Shown: positions 19,482 to 32,619, numbered from the stretch's first letter. The stretch is DNA of 64,000 bases from Toxorhynchites rutilus septentrionalis (GCF_029784135.1 NC_073745.1:64510218-64574217); one strand, 5' to 3'. Made by a program: numbers and translations. Notes: a model not told the origin generated them from the sequence alone.

Positions 19482-19765
19482 TTATGTGCTCCCGTGGCCG
19501 AGTGGTTAGGGTCCCACATTATCATGCCGGGGGTTCGGGTTCGATTCCCGTTCTGGCCGGGGGATTTTTAACCAAAGAAATTTCTTCCGACTTGCACTGT
19601 GGTCACGCGTATTCTAAAGCTTGCCACTCCAGATACATTCAAGGCGTGTTTTTCGGTATAGAAATCTCAACTAAGTGCTACTAATAAAATGACGCAAGTA
19701 ATACTTACGCTGAGAAGGCCAAAGTTCCATTGGGTGCCATTAGTGCCATCCAACAAGAAGAAGAA
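19482..19765 (+). mobile_element. tRNA-related SINE, family B (better preserved)
   Basis: The head reads GCTCCCGTGGCCGAGTGG, TTAG, then GGGTTCGATTCCCG. These are clear A-box and B-box Pol III promoter blocks of a tRNA-like sequence. The body matches the minus-strand copy at 12482-12724. The 3' part ends in AGAAGAAGAAACACAATT. It is not a functional tRNA gene: a non-tRNA body follows and the head does not fold as a complete tRNA. Confidence 0.7.
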
Positions 19766-19937
19766 ACACAATTAAACGAAATCTGTGTCTAATAAATATT
19801 TTATAATATTATAATGGTGAGTGTTTGTGGAAATTTTAGAAAATGTATAGCCAAATGGATAAGTTAAAAGTAAGGACTATGTGTTTTAAGTACAAATCAA
19901 ATAACAGGATGTAAAAGTGTTCATTCTTATTTTAACA

Positions 19938-20768
19938 CTAGCTGACCCGGCAAACTTCGTCCCGCCCAAAATTTATTTATCGTTATCACATCAACGATAT
20001 TGATCTTCTAATATAACCTTTGAAATTATTTTTTACTATGAAATTCCTAATACTTCTACCTGAACTCGTCATTATAATATCAGATTATTTTCAGACACAA
20101 TTCTCGTTCAAGATTTTTCAGCCACTTGCAAAATAACATGTTTCTCCGTTACAAGGAATAAATGTTCGATACAGGAAATATGATGAAATAAAGATAGCCC
20201 TAACTCGGACAATTCCTTTCTCGAGTGTTGCTCTCATCAACACATTCGGTGATCCATTTTTATTTGTATAGATAGAAGAAGATATAGGAGTGCGATTTAT
20301 CACATTAAAATACATTTCCACTTTCTAAATCAATTTCGTTAGTGCAAACATTGTAGAACATATGCGAATTGAATTCTCCTAATTTTCCGTTTTTCCTTCA
20401 GAGTTATCCAATTGTCATGTTTGGTTGGAATATGTTTGGTTGAAATATGTGTATTATTTTTATGGGACCCCCTCTGCATTTCACAGGAGGGAGGAAACAT
20501 CATAGAAACATTTCTCGTACCCTAAAACCTCCACATGCCAAATTTGGCTCCAGTTGCTTGATTAGTTTTCGAGTTATGCAGTAATTTGTCTTTCATTTGT
20601 ATGGCAGCTCCCCCTTAGAGAGGAGGGAGGGGGCTCGAAGTATCATAAGAATCTTCCCCGACCCCAAAAACCCCTACATACCAATTTTCATGTCGATCGG
20701 TTTAGTAGTTTCCGAGTCTATAAGAATCAGACAGACAGACAGACAGACAGAAATCCATTTATATATTT
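19938..20768 (-). mobile_element. Helitron-like element, copy 2, joined to a Tc1 element
   Basis: CTAG at 19938-19941, preceded by A, starts the inverted 3' end (GCTGACCCGGCAAACTTCG). The other end carries the CAGACAGACAGACAG block and ATCCATTTATATAT, but the terminal GA/TC is missing. It runs straight into a Tc1-type terminal repeat at about 20769 that lacks its first ~50 bases. The two junctions show a Helitron and Tc1 fusion or a deletion between them. Confidence 0.6.
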
Positions 20769-21605
20769 CTTTTCCGTTCTTTTGAGAGTCGAAAACAAAC
20801 TTTCGGAACATTCTATTTAGATAAAGTCATAGTGTCATATGAGAGTTAAAAGGTTTGCTATCAGTTTTCAGAATAATGGTTTTTACATATGGTGAAGGCA
20901 TGGTATGAGGGTGCGTGTATGGGAAATTTGGTTTTCATCGATAGTGCATTGGATCAGAATTTTTACTTGAACATCCTGAAGGAAAATATGAAGCAAAGTG
21001 TCAACAAAATGTGATGGATTCGAGGGTTCAAGTTTTGCCAAGACAATGACCCAGGACTCAAGACATATAAAGTTCGCACATGGTTACATTACAATTACTC
21101 AAAAGTTATTGATATTCCTCCACAATCTTTCGACATAAATCCCAGTAGAAAACTAAGGAAGTTATCTTTGTAGGAAATTTAGAAACCATTAAATTTCTAA
21201 AAATAACGATTTTGAAAACCGCTTGATGAAAAAACTGATAAACATTCCTTCCGAATACATCAAAACAACTCGTAGATGAGGCCAAAACCAGCTAAAGATA
21301 GTTGCAATGAACAAGGAATACCATACTAATGATGAAATTCGGAAATTGGCCAACGCCTTCGAAATCAAGTAGAGAATTCAACCAGCGTACGATTACGAGT
21401 TTGAGTCAATTTTCATACGTTAGTACATACATTCGTCATTTTTAGAGAAATAAAAACCATTATTCTGAAATCAGATAGCAAACCTTTTAACTCTCATGTG
21501 ACACTATGACTTTATCTAAATAGAATGTTCCCAAAGCTTGTTTTCGACTTTCAAAAAAAGGGAAAATAGATCTGCATGGTGTACGATTACGGGTTTGGGT
21601 CACTG
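20769..21605 (+). mobile_element. Decayed Tc1 element with long terminal inverted repeats
   Basis: The right end is complete: complemented, CAGTGACCCAAACCCG from 21605, followed by TA. About 100 bp of the left (20775-20885) and right (21459-21560) repeats pair (GTCGAAAACAA, GAACATTC, AGATAAAGTCATAGTGTCA). The left tip has been replaced by the Helitron. A short end of the same family occurs at 10061. Confidence 0.7.
20895..21420 (+). pseudogene. Tc1 (DD34E) transposase pseudogene, C-terminal half
   Basis: The frame around 20919-21180 reads GNLVFIDSALDQNFYLNIL, then KENMKQSVNKM, a stop, and FKFCQDNDPGLKTYKVRTWL followed by PPQSFDINP. This is the Tc1 block from VMVWG to the third catalytic site. 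The second Asp (QDND) is kept. The Glu that should follow DINP-I is replaced (DINPSRK). The N-terminal DNA-binding region and the first Asp are deleted. Further stops follow. Confidence 0.75.
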
Positions 21606-21607
21606 TA

Positions 21608-23272
21608 TCATACCGTAGCAAGTCTCGTCTCGTATCTTTGAATCAAACATGAAATCTGTATACACTTTCTGTGTACCTTTTCCAATGCATGGTTTCATGT
21701 TGCGACATTTGCTTCCTCTTAGTGTCACAAACGAGCTTTCCGAGCGGTGCGTGACAAGTTCGTGATTGTTGCTCTTCTTCTTGCAACTCGCCGCAACAAA
21801 AAGCCTGTTTGGATTCTCTGGGCTCTCTCGGTCTCCAACGCGAATGGCGCGCGCTCCCATTGCACACAGCAAAGCACAACATACAACATCATGGCGAGAA
21901 ACTAATAAACTATGTTAATTTAGAGATTCATTTGTGTGTATCGCGTCCCAATCAAATGCGTGTCTCATTTCTCGTCGGAGGGAAAAAAAACACATTCAAC
22001 AAATTGGTGGGAATTGACTCACAAAAGTCAATGCGGATTATTATTATGTGTGTACTTGAAGAGGGTTTCGTATTTTTCTGAATTGATCTTTGACTGCGTG
22101 GATATGTGTGTTATGGGTGGATTCTCGTTAATCTCGTGAAAAAGCGAAATTGAGAACGACATGTTCTCTCAATATTTTCTCAAAAGCTCTCTGATGTATG
22201 CAGTTTGCTTTATATTCGGTAATGCAGCGTGGATTGAATTTGTAGATATTATTCGCATGCGGCAGTCAATAGAGGGAAGTAAAGCTTATGCAGAAGTAAT
22301 TGAAACTTTGAGTAATTCTTCTAAAAACCGGATAAACCGATTCTATAGACCTTGCCTGGAGTACACGAAGCGTTTATACAAATTGTTGTTATATTTTTCG
22401 ATGCGAATGACATTTTATAGTGCTAAACAGCGTGCGCCGCTCATGTTAGATTTCTAAGCAGGAAACGACGAGATTCGGCTCCGATAGGAGCCGCTGAACA
22501 ACGGTAACCGTGTACATTACCTGATTCAAATGCAGATTATTCCACCATTGAATACCACATTCACATTGTGGCGCTGTTTGTCACGCGGGGTATGAAACGG
22601 AATAATAATAACCGTACACGCGCGCAAACACACACACAAAGCAACTGTCAATAATAGAGACCGGAGTTGACAACTGCGTGAAGGTGGTGACATCAGAGTT
22701 CGAACACAAAAACTGCGTAAACGTGCACACCAGACATGTCAATATTGTTGTTTTGTGTTGTGGTGTTAGATGACAGTTCGACGAAAAAAAAATCTCATTT
22801 TCAAACCAGCAACAACGGCTTTGATTATATACGACCACCTACCCAGTGGCAGGTCATTCATTCGCTGCATAGATGGAAAGTTTCACGAGAGAGTAGGAAT
22901 CATCTGTGTTAATTCCAAAACAATCCACCCGATGATAAATAGACGAAGCGATAAATGTTGTTTAAATTCGGTTTCGAGAGCAACAATAACAACAGGGTGG
23001 GATGGATTACTAAAATAGAATCTCATTGTGGATACAAGCAGTTAGGAACACTTATTTTGATGAGCGCGTAGACAGTAAATTGGACTCCGGGTTTTCAAAC
23101 TTTTCCACTCCGCTGGTTGCAATGATAGTGTGACATGGTGACACGTATTTTTGCCTAGCCTTTTCAGGTCAGCAAAATTCACTGATTACCCAAGTTTAAA
23201 GTCACAGTTCAGAACAGAACATCATGCAGAATTTTACACAGGGTTTAACTTGACATCAACGTCGTAAAAAGC
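21608..23272. other. Mixed spacer, no recognised gene
   Basis: Several short frames occur (for example 22161-22457 plus, 98 residues) but none shows a known domain. 22036-22196 is one copy of an exact duplication (other copy 25963). A (CA)n-like run lies near 22625-22640. Part of the segment could be host intron or UTR. Confidence 0.4.
22036..22196 (+). repeat. 161-bp exact duplication, copy 1
   Basis: By eye it is identical over 161 bases to 25963-26123, in the same orientation about 3.9 kb apart. It starts GATTATTATTATGTGTG and ends AAAGCTCTCTGATG. Confidence 0.85.
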
Positions 23273-23755
<483 letters not shown>

Positions 23756-23869
23756 CTTGAATTGACCTTTACGGAGGGCCTTGTATTTTAAAGGTTCTGT
23801 TATACGATGCGTTTTGACAAATTCAGCTATTTTTAAACGGTTTTATTTAGCTTGCCCTGTAATCTGTTT

Positions 23870-24470
23870 GTATGTTTGTAACAAGTTTGTCTGTAGCGCT
23901 GACCCACATTAATAGAAATTTGCCCCCCTTTCTGTTGACCGATTGATCTGAAATTTGGAACACACCTTTATCTCTGTATTCATTATAAAACTGCGTTTTT
24001 CATGATCTTGAAAATTCAAGATAGCGGACTACATATTTTCTCAAAACCCGATTAATATGGGTATCAAATGAAAGGGTCTGAATAGTAGATCACAGTAGAT
24101 CATGAAATATCGAAATCCAAGATGGCCGCAATCACAAAATAGCAAATTACTTTATTAAACGGTTTTATTTACTATTTGAACTATTTGTATGTCCGTAGGG
24201 TTGTCCCAAATCAATAGAAATTTCACCAATAGGAACTGACCGAGTTTATAAAGCACCTTTATCTATGCTGTTCTTTTAAAACTGCTTATCTTGAAAAATC
24301 TAATTTGGCCGCCACTACAAAATAGCTGATTCCATATCATCTCAAAATAAAAAGGTTGATTGAGATATGTGTATCAAATAAACGAACTTGACTTGGAGAA
24401 CACATTATGTATTTTCTGCAATCCACTCAATATGGGTATCAAATGAAATTATTTGACTGATAGAATACAG
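23870..24470 (+). repeat. Dispersed repeat with GATCTGAAATTTGGAACAC and internal repetition
   Basis: Two or more degenerate units each contain AACGGTTTTATTTA, ACCGATTGATCTGAAAT and GATGGCCGC-AAATAGC with ATATGGGTATCAAATGAAA. The same words occur in inverse orientation inside the pogo-like MITE at 37413-38423. No ORF. Confidence 0.5.
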
Positions 24471-24549
24471 TACAATGGTTTTATTGTAGAGAAATATTCT
24501 AATGAAACAGATAATGTACTAAAAACTAGAAAATAAAATAAGTAAAAAA

Positions 24550-24676
24550 AACTTTTTAAGTTAAAGGGTTTAATTGTGATTAAACATAATAATGTACTAA
24601 AAGCTAGAAAATAATTAGGCAAGTATTGGATTTTCATTATCCACAATCACAATTAAACCGTTTAACTTAAAAAGTT
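24550..24676. repeat. Inverted repeat with 32-bp arms
   Basis: AACTTTTTAAGTTAAAGGG, continuing TTTAATTGTGATT (24550-24581), is mirrored by AATCACAATTAAACCG and TTTAACTTAAAAAGTT (24645-24676) with one mismatch. The loop is about 63 bases. It may be a small foldback element or a hairpin. Confidence 0.7.
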
Positions 24677-25962
24677 TTGGAAATGCAGGAAGTTGCAGGA
24701 AAAAAGGAAATAAGCAAAAAAGGAAAAGAAAAAAAAATACGAATTAAAAAGGACACGGATAATAACCAAAATAGAAGGAAGAGAAAACAAAAGACGATGA
24801 AAAAGGAGAATAATGAAAGGAAGGAGAAGAATAAAAAAAAATGACAGAGAAGACGTCCCAAGGATGTGTTCAAGCTTTTATAAACATAAAAAACTATAAG
24901 GTTACGTTAACCGTACTGTTAACGTAAGACTACAAAACTTTTGCCGGCATGAGCAAGCATTATAGAAATATAGAAATAAAAAAAACAAAACAAAAGATAA
25001 AAAATGAAAATGGGTGGGTTATATCTATGATATATATTTCGATATATTTCGTCTCAATTTTTTCTGTTTTTTCAAAGATTTTGTGGAGTAACACATTTTT
25101 TTTACCAACTAACTCAGCAGCAAATCCGAATAGGCTTATTAATCAGATTTCATTTGAGTCCTATAACGTTCCTGTAGAGCCTCTCACTACAGAGATATTT
25201 TTGTTTGAATGAAAAATTTCCCCTTCGTGTTTGATGATTAACTGTTCAATAAATAATGATCGCATCGCAAATCGTTACCTCAAATCGCAACCCAATAGAT
25301 CAGGAGATCGTGGGACGAACTTTACGAGAATCATGTTTTTTCGTTGAATGTTATCGTCAAAGAAAGTTCTTCCGTTGTGCACTGATATACGCGTAACTTG
25401 AGCATGTCATCCAGTGTACGAACATTTCGACATCGAAACCTTAAGTAAATCCGTATAAAAATAAGTACTTAGTATATAAGAAGTAATGATGAAGGTGCTT
25501 TAGAAAATAATGAAAAAAGCGAACGAAAAAAAAAATTAGGAACATAAATGAACGAAGAAATAGGAAGTAATAAGAAAAAAAGAAGAAAATAATGGAAAGA
25601 AAGACGAAAAGAAATAGGAATTGAAAGAAGGATAGTGAGAAAAAGAAGAGAAAGGGAATGGATAAAAATAAGAACACGGCGCTGGTAATATACTTATAGA
25701 TAAAGAAGAAAAAATATGAAGAAATAATAAGAACAGCTTCGGAAGAAAAAGATGAGGAAAAATTAGATGAACAAAAAAAACAAAAAAAAGGAGAAATAGG
25801 CAAAAAAAGGAAAAGAAGAAAATGAAGAAGAAAAAATTGAGTAATAATGAATGTGAATAAAAATATGAATTAAAAATAACACAGACAAAAGGTAAAAAGA
25901 AAACTGATGAAAAAAAATAAAAAGAAAGCATAGAGAAGGAAGATAAACGAAAACAAGAGATA
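24677..25962. other. A-rich, low-complexity stretch
   Basis: Long tracts of GAAAAAGGAAAAGAAAA type lie at 24690-24850 and 25500-25960. Between them 25065-25225 resembles the old repeat at 10268-10410. The long minus-strand frames here are an effect of composition (Phe/Ser/Leu-rich) and are not genes. Confidence 0.6.
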
Positions 25963-26123
25963 GATTATTATTATGTGTGTACTTGAAGAGGGTTTCGTAT
26001 TTTTCTGAATTGATCTTTGACTGCGTGGATATGTGTGTTATGGGTGGATTCTCGTTAATCTCGTGAAAAAGCGAAATTGAGAACGACATGTTCTCTCAAT
26101 ATTTTCTCAAAAGCTCTCTGATG
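25963..26123 (+). repeat. 161-bp exact duplication, copy 2
   Basis: Same sequence as 22036-22196. It is embedded at the end of the A-rich tract, a context unrelated to that of copy 1. Confidence 0.85.
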
Positions 26124-26268
26124 AAAAAGACAAAGGAAAATTAAAGCAAATTATCGAGCAAAACCGTTGCATTTGTTATTAGCATCAGTAAAGATTGTTG
26201 TCTGCTCGCTATCTGATGTGAGACTGAGGTTAACTAGATTGATTTTTTGGATTGATTTTTTGGAACTA

Positions 26269-28167
26269 CAGTGAACTCTCCCTAACTCGATATCCAAAGG
26301 GACCATCGAGTTAGCGAGGTATCGAGATACAGAACATTTTTTCCTAATTTTTTTTTATGTCTCAAATTGTCGTATATTAGGGTAAGTGTCCCAATTATGG
26401 TATGAATTTGAATTTTTGATTCATTCCCTTAAAGTGAAAAAACACCTTTCTCATATAAAAAAAATATTTTTCCAGAATCTTTCAGGAGGTGATAGACGGT
26501 TTTATTTCACGAAAAAAATCCTTCTACGCATATGTTAGAATTTCAACGATGACAGACTTATAGAACTTTTTCTTTGTTTCGGATTCTGTTGGCTCAAACT
26601 GACTCTACATTGAAAAGTATGCTACGTAATCCGATTTTGTTGCTTTCATTTGAAAGATGAGAAAATTTAGTACAGGATATAGTAGTGGAACATCTAAATT
26701 AGTGGATTAAACATTTTTGAAGTGGAAAATTTAAAAGTTTTTTTTTTAATTTGTAATTATTAATTTTATCCTAAAAATTCATACTAAACTTGATTGTTTC
26801 TATCAATTAAATTAAAGCTCTCTAACCTCTCTACAATTTGTTCTTTGACGCCCAACTTCTATCTCTCTTAATTTCGCTGCAATATCGATATAAACAATTC
26901 CTGATGAAGATTCAATCAAAATCTTCAAAAATCGCGATTTTTAACCCACTGTACTTATAAAAGCCACTTAAATTTCACCTTAATGCTGAAAGGTTAATTT
27001 TTTTTCTTGAAATTGTTCATATTTGAATTATAAAAAAAAACTTTTTTTTTCAAACTGTATACAATCGAGTCCTAAATTTTACATAATCGAATCATATATA
27101 ATCGAGTTTGTATATAATCGAGTCCGACTTGCATGAGGCACTAGGTTAACAAAGAAAATATTGATTAAGTATGTTACTCAAACTGAATTGTAACGATCAC
27201 GCAGGAACTGTTCAATCACAAAGAAATGTTCGAATAGTTTCACAGGAACATTTTCAGTTGATTTCAATATTCCGGACATATTCTTCAGGTTTGATTAAAC
27301 ATTCGAATTAACATCTCAATAGAACTACTATCTTCAGCGTTTTTCTCAGGTTTTTCAACACTTTCCAGTATATCGGTATCTGGCATCAGATCACAGCAAA
27401 TCACGTTTTGGTCCTTTTTGCACTAATTATTAAAAGACATTGAGCAATCGAACGGTATTGTACCGTCGACATCGCTCACGACACATTAATTATGCCAGCG
27501 GAATATCACTCCCGTCCATGTTGGTTGTGCTTTAAAGTTAGGATTTCCCAGTTTCTGGACAAATTCTCAAGCCATATCCCGAAGAATAGAAGAGGGGTAA
27601 ATTATTCTGTCTAGCTTGACAAGACAAAAATTCATTGACCGCTCCAGCTTCTCGATTCTGACCAACCTTATACGCTTTTGGTCTAGATACAATTTTCCAT
27701 TCCGATTCCATTTTTACTTTAGTTTGAGTAGTGTTGATACCGCACTTTGTGCAATACTGAAATTATTTGCAGCTTCAGACCCCTTCCGTCCATATTTTTC
27801 GACCTGCTCGATGATGCTCAAACCTTGCGCAATGGTTAGCGTTTTGATTGTTCGCTTGAAAGGTTTCTCGTGGTTTCCATACTTGAAAAGAAATTGTTTG
27901 ATGACACGAACACTCCGTCTTCACTTTCAAGGGCAATTGAAATCTGAGGCAATAACGCACAAAAACATGTACGCGAAAATCAATCGAGTTAGGGAGGTGA
28001 AAATCCATGGAAAAATGAATCAAAACACATCGAGTAAGAGAGGCATCGAGTTAGGGAGGTATCGTGTTATGGAGAGAAGAATGCTTGTAAAATCGAAGGT
28101 GCCATGAAATCCATCGAGTTAGGGAAAATATCGAGATACAGAACATCGAGTTAGGGAGAGTTGACTG
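26269..28167 (-). mobile_element. Decayed pogo/Tigger-like transposon (1.9 kb)
   Basis: The ends are CAGTGAACTCTCCCTAAC and, complemented, CAGTCAACTCTCCCTAAC, both continuing TCGAT. TA lies at 26267-26268 and 28168-28169. ATCGAGTTAGGGAGGT is repeated several times next to both ends. A transposase relic lies on the minus strand. GGAACTA stands just outside both ends, which may be chance or a pre-existing repeat. Confidence 0.8.
27100..27970 (-). pseudogene. pogo-like transposase relic (CENP-B-type N-terminus)
   Basis: From about 27880 leftward the minus strand reads KRTIKTLTIAQGLSIIEQVE, then KYGRKGSEAANNFSIAQSAV and STLLKLK. This is the N-terminal helix-turn-helix found in pogo, Jerky and CENP-B proteins. 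Stops interrupt it soon after. A later stretch (IPFDCSMSFNN, DVDGT) cannot be placed with certainty. The catalytic domain is not recognisable. Confidence 0.6.
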
Positions 28168-28169
28168 TA

Positions 28170-30830
28170 TTGGAACTACATAGCTCGTTCCCCTCTAGAG
28201 TCGGAAAAGTCCTATTTGACCTCATGAAACATACAAAAAGTACTAAAGGTTATTAGTGAGCCCAAGAAACCCTCCAAATGAATAGAACCCTGCATTAAAT
28301 CGTCCAACGTTTTCAAAAGTTTATTCTACGTTTTTTGACAAACTGATTGTGCAGAGAACATGTTCTCTAGTCGTGATTCCAGAAAAGTGTAGTTTCGAAA
28401 AGGGATCGACGCTTAGAGAACGGAAAGAACAATTATGTGCACATTCTAATTCTATATGGTAGTTAATGTATGTAGACAAATGTATGAGTCTCGTTGTTAT
28501 TGAACCATTGAAATGTATCCGCGCGGTTATTTATCACTGAATATTGTTATGAATCGCATATCAGGCTACACTAGTCCAATTGTGTCAAAGGAACGCGCGC
28601 CGTAGTTCGATTTGAGTCTCTACAGAGAAGCAAAAGCTGCACCGCAAGCCCCACCTATTAATGATTCATTAGCCAGCCAGAAACACATAAAAATAACTGA
28701 CCTGCAGCTGATTTGCCTCACAAATTACAAATCCTTTGAATTTTTTTTTTTTTTTTGAAAAACCCTCTCCGAGGGTTAATGGACACATTGGTCAGGGAAC
28801 GCGTATGAAAAGTCCCATTGACCTCAGCAATCATCGACACTATCCGGTGCGGAATTTATGTTTTACACTGTTTTTTGGCAGGTGAAAATGGATTCCATAA
28901 ATGGAACGTCTTGAATGGCCCCACGTTCATCGCTCCGTTCGAAGGGGCTATTTTCGTGCGCGATAGATAGTGTCAGAGGCATTTTTCTCCGAGATATACT
29001 GCAGCGAAATGATTCATGTCGTCTCCCTCAATGGTTTTCGGGGCCGCATCATCCGCAAATGGCACACTAACGCCCACTGAAGAAGACCACGTACACACGT
29101 ACTGCGAGTCCATCAATACCCTAAAAGCTGGTTTAAATATTTCGAGAGATCATACGGAGAGAGACATTCAAGATGGTAATGGCAGAAAACCTGTCTAGAC
29201 CTTGAAACGATTCGTTCGAACACACGATTTCACCGTGTCAAAGTGGCGGCAGTTTAAATTTTGTTAGTTTCAAAACGACGCCGCGCTTCCTGTCCGACGA
29301 TTGCATGCAACAACGATTGATAATAACTCAGCGCAGCTGGTTAAAAAATATTGTTGAATCACAACACATCTTTTTTTTTCGTGTGAAGCGAACCAACCGA
29401 ACGCGAACGGAAGGTTGCGTGTGAGTGTACCTTGACTTCGATACATTATTCTTGGTCAGATAGAGGAACCACCCCGCCGCACCGATTGCGCCGGAGTTAG
29501 ACAGGGCCAGAGAGTTGTGCAGCAGCCGCCACCATCTAGACACACTACACACAACTCTAGCAGCGTCTTCCGGTTTACGTGCGCCCCCTCCACCACTTCT
29601 TGGGAAAAAACACAAAAATAGCAAAAGCAAAAGTAGCAAAAATTTATTGATTTGGGTGAAGGACTTGCGATAAAAGGTAATGGAAATCGGAAAATATAGC
29701 CTCCGCTCCGGAAGGTTGAAGCATGTTTTTGCTTCTCTCAACTATTACGTGAGGTAATTCTCGGTCCATTGGGAATGGTATAAATGCTACAAATTGTGGC
29801 GTAACCACAACAAGGCATAACAGGATGAAAGTGTAAGAAAAATTTCAGAAATTACAATTTTGTTTCATAGCATATACTCCATCGACAATACGAACAATTT
29901 TTTGACAAACGCCTACCGTAATGTAAAACAAACAACAACAAATAACAGGCTGCGCGTCATGTTTGTTATCACCGAGTGTGTAATATTCAACAGTGTCAAC
30001 GAACTTTTATGGGGCGATCCGATACACCCGGGAGATAAACGGTGTTATTAAAATAAACGGAAATTTTGATAAAACTGTTTGTTTTGTTTTAATCAAGGTG
30101 TTCATTCCGTGAGATCGAAGGATTCTTCTGATAAAATAAGCTGTAGAAATTCATACCGATTCAGCCTCAATTTGACTACAAAACGAGAAAATGTATTCTC
30201 AAAGGCATTGGGTTTTCAAGATTCGAAAAATTGTTGGTCACCCCCATAAAGTTTCTATCTATGCTCGCTCTTTGTGATAGCCAATAAGAGAATTTTTCTA
30301 AGCAAAACTGACCATTGGTATCGTATGAAATCAAGGCAGTCCTAGCGGAAAAATAGACAGCTGCATAGTTCACATGGAAATCACATGAAACGGAATCCAT
30401 CAAAAATAGTTGCTCTTGTGCCGAAATACATCCTTTTCTGAACCCGCAAAATTCAAATAGTTTTTTTTCTAATTGTTGCAAAAGTTGCGGACGGGCGGAG
30501 CTTAAATAGGAAATATTCCTTTCTCTTCCGCAGTTTTCCGCAGAACTAGCACCGCATTTGCAATTCGAGCGAACAATATACGCGTCACTGATTCACGGTG
30601 GTATGTATAAGCTGTCGCAACTCGTCGCAACATTAGTTACTCGTTATTGACTGCACGGGTAGTTAAGCACGGAAACGCACAGGACAATTGTATGGCAAAA
30701 CGGAAAGGCTTTCGATTTTTGTTAATTTGAATCATTACGGATTAGTGTATCGTGTTGTATGAATTTCAAACAAATCTCAGAGTATTTCACCTTCAATTGG
30801 ACTGTGAATCATCAGAACTCGTTCACTATA
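28170..30830. other. Long stretch without recognised gene
   Basis: Composition is more even than in the AT-rich parts, with CpG-containing segments at 28560-29600. A poly-T tract at 28740-28757 precedes AAAACCCTCTCCGAGGG, which may be the tail of a minus-strand retroposon. Short frames (29016-29198 plus; 29328-29741 minus) show no known domain. It could include non-coding exon or promoter sequence of a host gene outside the window, but nothing proves that. Confidence 0.35.
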
Positions 30831-30839
30831 AAACGTTAA

Positions 30840-31260
30840 AACTTAATTGATGAGTTTTTGTCAAAAAAATTTTTTTTGCACTCGGAATTGCATTACTGGA
30901 AAAGTCGATTTTTGATAAAAAATTTTTTTTTTGAGATAACTGTAATTCTCGACGTGTTATGCAATTGTAAGACATTTGGCATCACTTTTCTTTGAAAACC
31001 CCGATTTACGGTGATTTTTCGGTTTTCAAAAACTCAAATTTCAACGTTTGCGACACTCGAAAATGAAGTTCGGTTGAGTATTTTGCATTGGATATATTAT
31101 CGTGTAAATCAACATTTCACAGCAAGTTTCGAATGAAAAATCGATATAACTATTTATATTGGTACCCAAAACAATACGTTTTGCCCATTTTCGACAAAAA
31201 AAAATTTCGAGATGACAATAGATCTCGACGTTTCATGCAATTTTAAGACACAGACACAGA
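30840..31260. repeat. Repeat flanking the hexanucleotide array, left arm
   Basis: It contains TTTTTTGAGATAAC, CTCGACGT-TATGCAATT and CCCGATTTACGGTGATTTTT. Similar words in inverse order lie at 33110-33330 on the other side of the array (TTTGACAAAAAAAATCGAG, AAAAATCACACGAAATCGG). The pair looks like arms of one degenerate inverted structure. Confidence 0.4.
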
Positions 31261-31404
31261 CGAATGAGAGAAACGCAACTTTAGAGTGGCTTGGAGGGGT
31301 CGCTCTAATAGCATGTTTCCCCTGCGATTATCATTGAATGGGCATTTGTATGAGAGGAGGAGATAGGATCAGAATTTACTGCGATAAGTAATATCTAAAA
31401 CACT

Positions 31405-32575
31405 CTATCTTTCACTGTCACTATCACTCTCACTCTCATTTCCACTTTCACTCTCTCCCTCATCCTAACTCATTTTCATTCTCTTTCTCTTTCTTTTTCT
31501 CTTTCTAATTCTAATTCTTATTCTTATTCTTATTCTTATTCTTATTCTTATTCTCATTCTCATTCTCATTCTCATTCTCATTCTCATTCTCATTCTCATT
31601 CTCATTCTCATTCTCATTCTCATTCTCATTCTCATTCTCATTCTCATTCTCATTCTCATTCTCATTCTCATTCTCATTCTCATTCTCATTCTCATTCTCA
31701 TTCTCATTCTCATTCTCATTCTCATTCTCATTCTCATTCTCATTCTCATTCTCATTCTCATTCTCATTCTCATTCTCATTCTCATTCTCATTCTCATTCT
31801 CATTCTCATTCTCATTCTCATTCTCATTCTCATTCTCATTCTCATTCTCATTCTCATTCTCATTCTCATTCTCTTACCCTCATTCTCATTCTCTTATCCT
31901 CATTCTCATTCTCTTATCCTCATTCTCATTCTCTTACCCTCATTCTCATTCTCTTACCCTCATTCTCATTCTCTTACCCTCATTCTCATTCTCTTACCCT
32001 CATTCTCATTCTCTTATCCTCATTCTCATTCTCATTCTCATTCTCATTCTCATTCTCATTCTCATTCTCATTCTCATTCTCATTCTCATTCTCATTCTCA
32101 TTCTCATTCTCATTCTCATTCTCATTCTCATTCTCATTCTCATTCTCATTCTCATTCTCATTCTCATTCTCATTCTCATTCTCATTCTCATTCTCATTCT
32201 CATTCTCATTCTCATTCTCATTCTCTTACCCTCATTCTCATTCTCATTCTCATTCTCATTCTCATTCTCATTCTCATTCTCATTCTCTTATCCTCATTCT
32301 CATTCTCATTCTCATTCTCATTCTCATTCTCATTCTCATTCTCATTCTCATTCTCATTCTCATTCTCTTTCTCATTCTCATTCTCATTCTCATTCTCATT
32401 CTCATTCTCATTCTCATTCTCATTCTCATTCCCCTTATTCTCATTCTCATTCCCATTCTCTTACCCTCATTCTCATTCTCTTATCCTCATTCTCATTCTC
32501 TTACCCTCATTCTCATTCTCTTACCCTCATTCTCACTCACGCTCTCGCTATCTCTCAATCTCATTCTCACTCTTC
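31405..32575 (+). repeat. (CTCATT)n hexanucleotide satellite with 20-bp higher-order units
   Basis: The array contains nearly pure CATTCTCATTCT cores at 31545-31868 and 32020-32224, and further runs to 32430. Between them lie blocks of 20-mers CATTCTCATTCTCTTACCCT or with TATCCT (about 31861-32020 and 32445-32530). The edges grade into (CACTCT) and CTTATT variants. The Met-Arg repeat frames on the minus strand are translations of the satellite, not proteins. Confidence 0.95.
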
Positions 32576-32619
32576 CACTCTCTCTCTTTTTATTATCCCA
32601 CATATTTCAACACACCACT

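Noticed and set aside
19482..19556. Possible tRNA gene
   Set aside because: A- and B-box sequences are clear, but the head lacks a complete cloverleaf and runs into a SINE body that is repeated at 12482-12724.
22161..22457. 98-residue plus-strand frame
   Set aside because: Its start lies inside the 161-bp duplication and no family was recognised; chance length for this composition.
25441..26089. Overlapping minus-strand frames rich in Phe, Ser and Leu
   Set aside because: They result from the A-rich composition of the plus strand. All three frames stay open, and there is no domain.
29016..29741. Frames at 29016-29198 (plus) and 29328-29741 (minus) as host exons
   Set aside because: No known domain, no convincing splice sites or promoter; kept only as part of an unassigned stretch.
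31465..32221. Long minus-strand frames made of Met-Arg repeats
   Set aside because: They are translations of the (CTCATT)n satellite. An array without stops in one frame is expected and there is no start or promoter.
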